From positions 16,058,001-16,122,000 of the forward strand of contig CP075492.1 in the NCBI GenBank assembly GCA_021613535.1: 64,000 nt of DNA, read 5' to 3'. Positions 53,849-64,000 of this stretch are shown here, piece after piece. This stretch comes from Adineta vaga. Lineage: Eukaryota > Rotifera. Position 1 is the first letter of the stretch; the number at the start of each line of letters is the position of its first letter. The notes under the pieces were generated by a model, which was given only the letters and a program-made list of their open reading frames with translations, was not told where the DNA came from and made no database searches. Position numbers and translations under genes: made by a program.

Positions 53849-54453
53849 ACACTTCAATAAAGTGAACTCTGTCTTTTGTTTTTCCCTCCAATATTCACTT
53901 TCATGTCATACTCTATCGCTTCCCTATATCGCACAATACCCTTTGTTTTCATCGTTGTAATATTTTTGTTTGCACATTCTTTTAAAAAATAAATTTAATT
54001 GAAAAACTTTCCAGTCCCTTTTTATACACTAAGCGAATACCCTTGGATCCTCATATACTGTGAAATTAAGAATTTAAGCGTGAATTTAACTGTAGGAAGA
54101 TGTTTAAAAAAGGTACTTGTTAAGTTTTGCTTGAGTCTTATCCATCAATGTCGTGACAAAATGCAAGAGAGTAACAGGTCATATTTACTTTGATTTTATC
54201 TTTTGAATCTAATAATTAAGAGTGACTTTATACTTGTTATAATTGTCAGTCGAAGAAGTTTTCTGCAATTATGATGAAGCATGGTGCTGGATAATCAATG
54301 TGGTTCAAAACAAATCTTTCAGTTCTACTCGGAATAGGAAAAAAACATATCTTATTTTAGTTTAATTCATTTTCATAATATCAATTATCTGGAACTATAA
54401 TTTTTTTGTATAACAAACCATCTCTTGCTGTGTTATCACCGGATGATAATGAA

Positions 54454-54510
54454 AAGGGTGTGGGTGTTACTTAGACTTTACCTCTTATCATCCACACCCA
54501 CACCTTCAAT
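54454..54510. repeat. TGTGGG-type foldback repeat
   Basis: AAGGGTGTGGGTGT and CACACCCACACCTT around a 24-nt loop; outer GATGATAA/TTATCATC also pairs in part. Confidence 0.8.
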
Positions 54511-54856
54511 CTATTTATCTTTAATAATATAGATACTTTATTGAACTAAATATCAATAGAAAATAAACGAGAAAATTCAGTTTTTTTAAATTCTTTTGAA
54601 AAGAAAAGCAATTGTTAAAGAAATAGTTGATAGTTGAGAATACTCAAATCAATAATAATATCTCAAAATAATTTTTGACAATTACAAATGAAATTCAATC
54701 AATCAAGTACAGGAGAATTTTTGTAAAGTTTAAACAATGTATTTATCATTGAGTAAAAATATTCTTTACGTTCAATTTCATCTTCATTAGAAAAAGACTC
54801 AAGAACCGTGCTAATGCTTTTTAAAATTGAATTCCACTTAAAACGTTCGTCACAAA

Positions 54857-54911
54857 ATCTTGAGAGTGTGTATTATTTTCTTATCGACGCCCACACCCAC
54901 ACCCTCAAGAT
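54857..54911. repeat. TGTGGG-type foldback repeat
   Basis: ATCTTGAGAGTGTG and CCACACCCACACCCTCAAGAT; the ATCTTGAG terminus is conserved. Confidence 0.8.
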
Positions 54912-54962
54912 GATGTGGATGCATTCTCTCTTCTCTACCCTTATCCACACTCACACTCTCAA
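54911..54962. repeat. Adjacent partial foldback repeat
   Basis: Directly follows the previous one: GATGTGGATGC and ATCCACACTCACACTCTCAA. Partial pairing; likely a tandem second copy. Confidence 0.55.
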
Positions 54963-55112
54963 ATTTACTTTTTCGGAATGTTAAATATTTTATTGAATAA
55001 GCAAAAAAGAATTATATGAAATGAAATTTGTAAATAAAATTTAATTGAGATTAGCTGCAGGATAATTATTTGGTTTCGTTCATAGAGTAATATTTAGTTT
55101 ATGTGCGATATT

Positions 55113-57418
55113 TTAGAGTTTCATAAACTTCTGAATGCGCGCATTACCGTAATCACCAACGTATAGATTCATTGCTGAATCGAAAACAAAAGTTCTTGGC
55201 ACATTTAATTGCGTTCTACTAATTCCAGCCGTGCCAGTACCAGCTATGGTGATTCCAGTTTGATTATTGTAACAAAATAGCTGAATTCTATGATTATTGC
55301 AGTCTGTAACGTAAAGATTCTGATAAGAATCAATTCTAACGGCCGCTGGCCTATTTAAGAGAGTAGAAGCGGTACCTGATGTTCCTGGTATACCAGCCAC
55401 AAAAACGCCTGAAGAAGCACCAGGTGTCCAACGAATTACCGAATGTCCGTTAGCATTTGCTATATATAAATCAGTACTTACAGACGGCAAATAATAGATG
55501 CCCCATGGCTCGTTCAAGTTTGTGTTCGTATTTCCTGCTCCAGTTCCACCAGCCATTACAACTCCATTGTTACCTGATGTCGAATTCGATAGATAACGCA
55601 TAATGCGATTATTAGCAGAATCAGCAATATATATGTATGTTTCTGTAGAATCTAAAGCAAAATAGCGCGGAGCACTGAATTGGTTTAACGAAGATCCGGG
55701 TGATCCAGTTATACCAGCAATCGTTATACCACTTGTTGATCCACTAATATACTTTTGTATGCGATTATTGGTGTATTCACTTATATAAATATTTCCTTTT
55801 TTATCAACATAAACACCATTAGGATAATTCAACTGATTACTATTTGAACCAGCAGAATGATCAGTTCCAGCTACGATAGTTAAATTCACAAGATTGTTTG
55901 ATAATTTCCATACAACACTGTTGATTTCATCCGCAATATATAAATTATCATTTAAGTCAAAATGTAAGCCGCTCGCTGACGCTAATTTTGATGAATTGAG
56001 TATGGTGATGCCCGTTGTATTCCATCGTAAATATCCTCCTGCACCTATAAATGTCACAAATTTATCTTATCGATTATCTTGTATCCAAATGTCGATAGTA
56101 AATTTTGGACTACCATATGAACGTATCAAAAAATGAGATTTGATATTGAAATACACGTTTTGCTACATTTCGACTTTTCGCTCATCTACTACTTAACAGG
56201 TGGATCGTAACAAAAATATTACGTATACAAACACTTAGTGCTTCTTTTATATATTTCTCATAAAATATAGCATCTATGTGTAAACTCCAATTGGAATTAC
56301 ATGAATATTTAATATTGAAATAAAAGTTTTTGTAGAAAAAACTGAACTTTTTCTCTCATGCTGAGCAGATGAACTAAACAAGTAACTGTTTGCTAACTAG
56401 AATTTTCCGGACATCATTTTCCAAAGCATGATACTACTGAAAAACAAATTTCAAGATGCTTCTTAAAACTTGCATCACAAGTTGTCATATGAATTTTGTC
56501 AAACTAACCACTGAAAATATTTCATTTCAACAGTATTTTATTGTAATCAACTATCATTTCTTTTTACTTACATGGATTTTCTCGTGTAGTAGTACTTGTT
56601 GTTATAGTAGTTGTCGTACTGGTGGTGGTAGTTGTGGTACTAGTGGTGGTAGATGTCGTACTGGTGGTGGTAGTTGTTGTACTGGTTGTCATAGCTAAAA
56701 TAGCATGAACATGTTTAGATATTTTTCTAAAAAAGGAATAAAAGTTTATTCTATTCGATAGATTTTAAGTAATTTTTTTCATTTAAATTAATCTTATTAA
56801 TGTAAGTTATAGAAAATATCTTTGAAATAGATACGAAGAATATGAATATGTAACAAATAAATATATGTACAACTTTTGGAAGATATGGTTGTCAGATCGA
56901 GAACAGAACATTACCTGGAAAATATGTTTTTCATCCTTTTTATATCCTCAACTTCATTATAATGATTTGCTCTTCTCGTTTTAACACACTTCTGATAATT
57001 TTTTGCTAATATATTGAAGTGGATGTAAAGATGTAAATTAAAACATTGAGATTTTGATGGATATATACCTTCAGAAATATCTTTACTTACGAGCAGACAA
57101 TTGTCTATTATCGATAGCAATCATGGTGACGACATTTGGTTCTGATATGAGATCACCATATTGACTTGGAATATCAGGAAACAGCCTACATTGATTATTG
57201 GATTGATCAAAAGTTACTGTGCGACATTGTGGATTAAATAAACAAGCAACTTCACAGTCTCTCAGACTCGATACAGGAGCGATAGTCGATGGTGAACAGC
57301 CAGGATTATTACATTGATATTTAATACTGTTAACTTGAGATAATATGAGTGATCGTATGTCTTGAGCGGCAGATTGTTTAATAATTACGATTACAAGCAA
57401 CAGTTTAATGTTTTTCAT
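55113..57418 (-). CDS. Secreted PAN-like/Thr-linker/NHL-repeat protein
   Basis: Three exons in perfect phase: 57418-57091, 56694-56572, 56044-55113 (donors GTAAGT, GTAAGT; acceptors TTTTAG, TTATAG); 460 residues. Exon 1: signal peptide MKNIKLLLVIVIIKQSAA and a PAN/apple-like Cys module (LRDCEVACLFNPQCRTVTF ... CRLFPD). Exon 2: Thr/Ser-only linker ending TTTRENP, likely heavily O-glycosylated. Exon 3: NHL propeller of about six blades (NLYIADEINSVVWKL, NIYISEYTNNRIQKY, YIYIADSANNRIMRY, DLYIANANGHSVIRW, NLYVTDCNNHRIQLF, NLYVGDYGNARIQKF). Extracellular; PAN modules bind proteins or glycans, the NHL propeller likewise. Joined model from splice sites only, but phases leave little doubt. Confidence 0.85.
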
Positions 57419-59823
57419 CTCGAGATGAGATTCTTGAAAATGAAAAAAGAAAACTTATTGTCGAAGAGCAGAAAACAAAATGACTTGCAGAAAAGAAAGT
57501 AACATCTAGCAAATGGTTTCTTTAATTTTATTCCACAGTCATAACCAACATACGCATAATATGTTGCAGTCAATTTCAAAATTATATCACATACTTTGTG
57601 TTGACAATAAAAAAAAGTAAACAAGTCTGTGTATTCTCTCAAAAGAAAACTAGTTTTAGTGATATATATTCATCCAGATTTTTTATTGTAAATCATCGAA
57701 ATAGTTTAACAAAAAGATAATAAACAATAAGAATAGTATTTTCCAAAAAGTTAATTTACGGGAAAGGTGTTTTCCTTAATTCGAAACACACATACTACAG
57801 ATGTTTTCTCATATTTCAAGTTTTTCAAAAAATAAGAATACATGACGTCAACAACTTTAATTACGCTTTAGCACAGAAAAACGACTGGAAGAAAAAAACA
57901 TCACAATCTTCTATTTGAATATTATAACAAAAATCTACATCATCAAACTAAAACATAGTTCCAGTCCTAATATAATTATATAAACAAAAAAGTTTATCCG
58001 TAAAAAAAAGAATTGCTTTTCATATTTTTCTTGTATACAAATTTTAAAAGTAGCATGTCAATGAATATTTTTTTTTGCTGAATCTATTTATGAATAATTA
58101 TTAGAAATATCACTATACTCTGGAAAATTTTATTGAACTCTGCATGTTTTAATTGTATATGAAAAACAAATCATTAAAAACCTTTAAAACCAAACTTTTA
58201 GGTTATTCTTGAAAAGTTATAATGTAAAAGCTGTGTTTCTCTGTTAGTTTCTAAGTAATATATAGAAGAAAATAAAAACTCCAGAATTCAGAGGGTATTT
58301 CCATGGATATCGAAGCACGAAAATACCAGAAAATATTTTCATGTATTATAATTTGTAGAATTTCTTTTGCATTGATTATTTTGATAAAAAATTCCTACTT
58401 TCACTAACAGATGATGATGATAGAGTCAAAATACTGAAGAACGTGAAATGAATTGAATAGAAAAAAACTACACATGCTATTATCGTATGATACAAATATG
58501 ATATTGAATATTTTGAAATATTTAAATAAGATATGGAACAATAAATCGAATTCCAGTAAATAAATCAGTAAATATACTTAAAAATCTTGTTAATAGTACA
58601 AGTATATTACTTATACATGATTCAATAAACATTTCATAAGCTATTTTTTCAATTGTATCATTGATATTAAATCGTTTAATTGAATAATTTCGATAATAGG
58701 TAGTAAAACTTATGCATTTCGAACATCAGTAATACAATTTACAGAATATGCTACGCGTTATAATAAACGACCACTTACTAAAAATTTACTATGCTCAAGT
58801 TACTGAGTGAGAAATCTCTATAGTTTCGCCTGGTAAATTCTCTTTTCACCTACACTAGATATACCTTTTAATGCAAACGAAGTCGGGCAATAAAATTTAC
58901 AACTATGTACAAAAAGAATATTAAAATGAACCTGTGTGGACATAACCAATCCATGGAGCAACACATCATGAAACAATCAATTTCAATCGAACAAAATGTT
59001 CAACTAAAACAAACTATTCGTTTTCGAAAGTGAGAATCATTTGTAGTAAAATGTGTCATGTGACAATCAGGTTTTTTCGTTGGAATATAGTATGAATTTA
59101 TTGACAAAATCAATTTATTAAATATTTGGAACATATTCTTCTAATTTGATTCGTATAATACGATATGTATTATTTCCATAAATAATTTTATCCTTTCGTT
59201 AACCTATAACTCGAAAAATAACAAAAGAAAAAAATGAGCACTTCAGCTTCCGATGGAATAAAACTGATATTGCTGACGTCAATACTTGATCCATACTTTT
59301 TACTGTATAAATACAAATTACCGGTGTATATTTGTTCCACAATAACTAGTGAAAGTGCAATAATATTGATGATTAATCAGAATCGCAGCAAATATATGTT
59401 GACCAAAACCTTGAGGATGTGAGTGTGGGTTTGTTTCTTGATTATTACACACCCTCATCACCCCACAACTTCATTAATCTCACCTTCTATTTCCCCATTT
59501 CAAACTAAAACATATTATAAAACATCATATTCCAAAAACTATTTTAACTTCTGAAATTTTCTGGAATTTCTAGAGTGGACTTATTTTCTGTATTTTCTTG
59601 ATTTCTAGGACCGTTTTATCAAAGTCTTTGGCTCTGACTGATGATGTTTATCAGATTTTCTTTATTTTTTCTATTTCCTTGATTCATAACACTATATTTT
59701 CTCAAAGTTGTAGGAGCTCTGACTTATGGCGTTGATTAGATTTGCATGATGTGCTGGAAATTTCGAAAGTACAGACCGTGAGTATATCTCTTTTCGACAT
59801 CCGTATTGTCACAACAAGTCAAA
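57419..59823. other. Long intergenic region with one coding remnant and one foldback
   Basis: Mostly featureless AT-rich DNA. On the minus strand at about 58530-58730 a protein-like stretch (KRFNINDTIEKIAYEMFIES ... FTGIRFIVPYLI then stop) has no intact upstream frame; it resembles loosely the C-terminal RFDVNSTVQSMIDRLMIEDW region of the 15-18 kb family and may be a relic. A foldback lies at 59409-59466. Confidence 0.4.
59409..59466. repeat. TGTGGG-type foldback repeat
   Basis: CCTTGAGGATGTGAGTGTGG and ACACACCCTCATCACCCCAC around a short AT-rich loop. Confidence 0.75.
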
Positions 59824-61896
59824 ATGGTTTCTCAAGAGCAAGCTACGCAGACAAAGCTAAATTATCATCAAAATAGAAAATTTTGTGGTTTACCAGTTCA
59901 AAATATTTTGCAGTTTATTTCTTCTTTAATTCTACCACTCATGCTGAGGATCTTCACCGTTGTTATTACTCTGCATCAAGGAAATATAACGATGAAACAA
60001 CGTGTAGAAGATCGTGCAGTAGCCCGTGAACAAAGATTGGAAGATCGAAACGAGTCTCAACTGTAGCGTGCACAGGAACTATATGTTTTAACGATGCAAT
60101 ATGAAACTGACAGAAATATGAGTAATGATCGATATAAAGACGAAGTACTTTTAACTTACTTCAAGGGCATGGGCGAGTTGTTAGAAAGATACAACGGCTC
60201 GCTCACATCGAATCCAATCATAGGAACAATAGCACGAGTTAAGACGCTCAATGCTATTCGACAACTTGATGGAGCGCGTAATGTGCATATCATTCGTTTT
60301 CTTTACGAATCTGATCAACTAACTGTGGGAGATGAATCTCTTGCTCTAGATATCTCGACAGCGAAACTAGTCGATGTAGATTTTAGTGCTTTAACTATTA
60401 AGTATGAACTGGCGAACGTGTTACTGGCTGGTATCACTTTTGAAGATTGCCTATTCGGGGGCATGACGTTAGATAGTGCTTTCTTTCAGGTGTACGGTGT
60501 TGAATTTTATGAAAGCATTTTTATTAACGTCAGCTTTATGACTACGGAGTTTGAAGAGATGAGTTTTTATTGTACTTCCCTTCATGTCGTTGAATTTCAT
60601 CAAGCCGTATTAATATCCGTCGATTTTTCAAACGATGATTTCGAGGATGTTGACTTTTCATCGTCTGCTTTCTCCGATGTCGATTTCTCATCCACTGATT
60701 TATCTGATGTCGACTTTTCTTCGACTACTGTTCTTTTCGTTCAATTTCATCAAGCATTACTCAGTACCATTGATTTTTCAATGAGTGAACTTTATCGTGT
60801 CAATTTTTCAAACGCTGATCTCGAAAATGTTGACTTTTCATCGACTGCTTTCTCCGATGTCGATTTTTCATCCACTGATTTATCCGATGTCGACTTTTCA
60901 CTATCTAAGTTCAAGAATGTCAACCTTTCTTATGCTAATATATGGGGCATTGATTTTTCATCCGCTGAACAGCTGTATGATATGAATTTTTCATTTGCTA
61001 TACTGCTCGGTATGGTTAATTTTGCATCTACTCGACTCGGTAAGATTATCACTAAGCTTTGTTTTCACTAATCAAGTCTATCTTTCAATTCTAATCTAAG
61101 ATTCAGTTACTTTTCACTACGCAATCATGCCTCAGACTAATTTTTCACACAGCAACTGCGAAATGGTCTACTTCGATCATGCTAATTTATCAATGTCTGT
61201 TTTTTCATATACAAACGCGCAGGGTGCTTCTTTCAAAAGTGCTGATTTAATCGACGTCAATTTCTCTTTCGCTAATTTACGCGAGGCTGATTTGACGAAT
61301 ACATCGATCACAGTGGGCCAACTACAAAGTGCACTATCAATTCGAGATGCTCGACTTCCCAATGGAACACTTGGTCGTGATTCAAGTTGGATCAAGAATG
61401 GACATGCTGATTGTAACATTTCTTTTCTCAACCATTGGCAACTGCAAAAAGGCAACATTGTGGCTGTGCCATTCAATGCAAATGCAAGTAACTGCTATTT
61501 TGCTTCATATTCCAATGTACTCGATAGTACTATGTCTCAAACGATCGATCTTGCATCTTTTTGGATTGCGAATTTTTGGAAACACTCTCGAGTCATATTA
61601 AGTGTTCATATGACAAAGGGGGTAACCATTCAGCTGAGTGGGATGAGTGACAAGAGAAAAGTTGTTGGTCAGCATATCTTAAGTAGGTGCAAATACGGTA
61701 AACATCAATTTCATATATTTTTCATTTAGATTCGACACACAGTAATGTCACCATGGTATTGAAAAACAAAATGAAAAAACTTGAAGTTCTTGTCAAGTTC
61801 AGTCCATCGACCGACAGAAATATGACGGAGAACAGTTGGTGTGACGATATTGAACTCTTTTTCGACTACGATACGAAAAAATCGATGATTGAGTGA
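59824..61896 (+). pseudogene. Pentapeptide-repeat membrane protein with one in-frame TAG
   Basis: Exons 59824-61039, 61107-61682 and 61730-61896 join in phase (GTAAGA...TTCAG, GTAGGT...TTTAG). From ATG 59824 (MVSQEQATQTKLNY): TM (ILQFISSLILPLMLRIF), charged coiled segment (RVEDRAVAREQRLEDRNESQ), then TAG at 60064-60066, after which the same frame continues RAQELYVLTMQYETDRNMS, IRQLDGARNVHIIRFLYESD and about 25 pentapeptide repeats (A/x-D/N-F-S-x) forming a right-handed quadrilateral beta-helix. C-terminal beta-domain (LPNGTLGRDSSWIKNG ... WCDDIELFFDYDTKKSM). Apart from one codon, probably CAG to TAG, the gene is intact; it could be a very young pseudogene, a read-through gene or an assembly error. 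Role unknown; the family appears common in bdelloids. Confidence 0.75.
60640..60910 (+). repeat. Internal tandem duplication in the pentapeptide array
   Basis: A 90-bp unit coding DVDFSSTDLSDVDFS occurs at about 60639-60720 and again at about 60819-60900 with few substitutions (for example TCGTCTGCTTTCTCC/TCGACTGCTTTCTCC), separated by about 98 bp. Recent expansion of the beta-helix by duplication. Confidence 0.8.
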
Positions 61897-62320
61897 ACTA
61901 AAGTATTTGTTGATGATCGCTTGTATATTTCATTGCTTCATTCACTTTATTTCTTCGTCTTTTACCTTCGGGTGTTAGAGCTTTTTGTTTGTCCGTTGTT
62001 TCGTTTTCAATGTGTTTTGCTTATGTGGCTTTGCTCTGGGTGAGTAGACGTGCGATGTAAGTGTGAGTGCTTCGCTTGGATGTTGCTGTATGCTTCTTTT
62101 TTTCCATCATCCCCATCCAGTTAGCTTTCACAATGATCAATCTATTCATATTTTGATTTTTTTTTCATACAACTTTCATCATCAATTATGGCTCAATTAA
62201 TTATTTCTTTTGAATACACTACAAAAAGGTCAGAATCTTGACGCCGTTTTATAAACACAATGAGAACTGGCGAACAGACTTTTGCGTATTATCATTGAAT
62301 TCTCAATCAAGTTCGAGTCA

Positions 62321-62353
62321 GAGGGTGGGTATTCACTTCTTCTTCACCCACTC
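62321..62353. repeat. Short TGTGGG-type foldback repeat
   Basis: GAGGGTGGGTATTCA and TCTTCACCCACTC; smallest paired member of the family. Confidence 0.6.
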
Positions 62354-63793
62354 AAATCCATCAAAAACAGCTGTTAGCGCAATCCCTACAAGATTAAAAA
62401 TGCGAAACACAATGTCGCTGCAGTGTCTGATATAAAACAGAAATATCATCATCAGCTGAGTTGTCAAATCAATAAAAATCTACTCTGAAAGAAAAAAAAG
62501 GAGTCTTCCGCAACTTTTTATGGTTCTGCATCATTCACAGGACCAGAAAAAGTTCTGTCTGTCATATGACGAACCGTTCCACCCGCTCGATTCGACTAAT
62601 TCATGTGTTTTACGGAGCGAGGCAAACGGTTCATTTTCAGAGTTCAAGATAATAATTTGTATTTTGGATTCGGTTCGAAACAAAACGTATATAGGAAATA
62701 AAGCAGAATCGATGTTGCATGTATTTTACATGGAATGATGGACTACTAAATGAAATGTTTCCCAAAAAGGAGAATTTAGAGTCCTCAAAGAAGCTAGCCC
62801 ACTAAATTACACCTGCAATACTTACCTAAACGAATATGGTCCCAACTTCACCTACGTCGCTGATTCCGAATCTGATATTGGTTTTGAGTCAAACGTATTT
62901 TCCTAGTGAAACAATACTTGGAAAAGGTCTCACAATGCGCAAAAACTGTATTTTATTACCAAATTGCCTAAATACGTCTTATATGACCTTTAGTTTGGGA
63001 GTTTGCCAAATGCTTGGTTTTGTAGCTAGTCAGAAGGACTATCATAATCTCTTATATTAATATTTAAAATAAATTTACATAGACTTCGATTATGATACGT
63101 TTGTTGATGCTATAATGGAAAAATATTAGTAAACATCAGTTTTTTCATGTTTTACATCAACTACCATCCAATGTTATTTCGATAAGATTTCGGGCTCTAA
63201 ACAGTAGTTGGCACAGATACAGATTGATAAGTACGACATAGTTTTGATTGAAGAAGATGGAATCAATTCTTTCTCACATTGAAAGATCCAGGTATCAGAA
63301 GGCTCGATACATGCCAAGATCGCTCTGACGAAAATGTTTGAAGAACGCATCAGAAGTATCATCTGAATTATTTGACAAGTTCAAAAAATGAGGGTTTTAA
63401 TTACTATATTCTTAATGAAATATCTGTGGTGCTAAAGACTTTTATTTTTGACTCGATAGACACTGATATTGCATCATTCCTCGACTTTTAAACCAAACTT
63501 TTTTTCTAAAACATCTTTTGAGTCGAAATAATCGAAGCAAGAAAAAACACGGTAGAAATCCTTGTAAATTTTCCATGATGTACCTCAATAGAAAATGTAG
63601 GAACTCTTATTAGGTGATGGGTCTATAGTAAGTGCATCAGTGACTAATTTGTTTCGCATTCTAGCGACGCGAAGCAGGAAAAATATTAAATAGATATTTG
63701 GATTGTGCTATTTGTGAAATCTGTACTATGCTGAATTTCTTATTCAAATGACTATACCGTATTTTCAATAGAAATAAATTAGCTAAAAACAAT

Positions 63794-63830
63794 AACCAAC
63801 CGAAACCGAACCGTGCCCAACTCTGCTCTG
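63794..63830. mobile_element. Solo hAT-like terminus
   Basis: AACCGAAACCGAACCG (63798-63813) is identical to a stretch in the right TIR of the hAT MITE at 42436-42897 and is followed by TGCCCAACTCTG, which reversed reads CAGAGTTGGGCA, a hAT-like end. No partner TIR was found nearby, so it is a fragment. Confidence 0.4.
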
Positions 63831-64000
63831 TACACATTCATGATGCTCCTACCCCGCTGCACCCTCCTCGCACCCTCAAGATTATATGTGCTCTTTGTAT
63901 TAATGAAAAACACGATCAACAAATTCAGTATAATATAGTGTTGAAGTGATGAGAGCATTTTCAAACATCATTTCTTTCCATATATAAAAAAATTCTTAAG

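Larger units (their letters stand above)
53849..55112. other. Intergenic region with three foldback repeats
   Basis: Lies between two convergent genes. No coding sequence supported; a plus-strand ORF at 53999 has no support. Foldbacks at 54454-54510, 54857-54911 and 54911-54962. Confidence 0.55.
61897..64000. other. Terminal region with decayed coding remnants
   Basis: No intact gene. Between about 62500 and 63060 several frames are protein-like in pieces (ATFYGSASFTGPEKVLS; FRVQDNNLYFGFGSKQNVY; NYTCNTYLNEYGPNFTYVAD) with stops and shifts between them, so a decayed gene of unknown family is likely on the plus strand. A foldback is at 62321-62353, an unpaired C-rich arm at 63861-63882 (ends CACCCTCAAGAT) and a hAT-like terminus at about 63794-63830. 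Confidence 0.45.

Noticed and set aside
1-64000. tRNA, rRNA or CRISPR loci
   Set aside because: No cloverleaf with A/B boxes, rRNA core sequence or regularly spaced repeats was recognised by eye; a covariance-model scan would be needed for tRNAs.

Overview
This window looks like bdelloid rotifer nuclear DNA (Adineta/Rotaria type). The evidence is AT-rich sequence, very short introns (about 40-120 bp), many small rhodopsin-like GPCRs, several NHL-repeat secreted or membrane proteins, pentapeptide-repeat proteins of a type I associate with bdelloids, dispersed motifs resembling the TGTGGG telomere hexamer reported for bdelloids, and several genes of non-metazoan look (TDT anion/malate-sulfite transporter, BAHD acyltransferase, 2OG-Fe(II) oxygenase). 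The species cannot be fixed from sequence alone. Protein families were recognised by eye; no search was run.

Layout. 1-26 kb: a GPCR (1.1-2.0 kb), a TDT transporter (3.9-5.1 kb), two near-identical GPCRs on a segmental duplication (6.2-7.2 and 24.4-25.4 kb), a type II membrane NHL protein with a trinucleotide-repeat Thr stalk (10.1-12.0 kb), a decayed TPR gene (12.3-13.1 kb), a multi-pass membrane protein (13.6-14.3 kb), three tandem copies of an unrecognised Cys-rich two-TM family (15.1-18.6 kb; only one intact), another GPCR (20.6-21.6 kb) and an APH/choline-kinase-fold protein (22.4-23.7 kb). 26-40 kb: a small SET-domain protein, a 2OG oxygenase, an MFS transporter, a structurally complete Kolobok-like DNA transposon (30,563-33,970, TTAA target site, 17-bp GC-only-start TIRs) and a very large NACHT NTPase. 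The transposon sits between the divergent MFS and NACHT genes and has altered the 5' end of both.

40-64 kb: an unrecognised three-exon gene whose intron holds a 336-bp telomere-like array, a hAT-type MITE with 8-bp TSD, a ten-exon astacin metalloprotease with a second foldback element in an intron, broken pentapeptide and secreted-protein genes, two more secreted NHL proteins (one Cys-rich/NHL, one PAN/Thr-linker/NHL), a small Cys-rich secreted peptide, a BAHD acyltransferase, a claudin-like 4-TM protein, and a pentapeptide gene interrupted by one in-frame TAG.

The most novel pattern is a family of about 50-95-bp foldback repeats. Their left arm is a variant of ATCTTGAGGGTGTGGGTGT and their right arm is its reverse complement, with an AT-rich loop. 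At least thirteen paired copies occur, densest from 41 to 63 kb, often directly at gene 3' ends or at the breakpoints of truncated genes. The genes do not form an operon or one pathway; the window reads as accessory, rearrangement-prone bdelloid sequence rich in receptors and secreted proteins.
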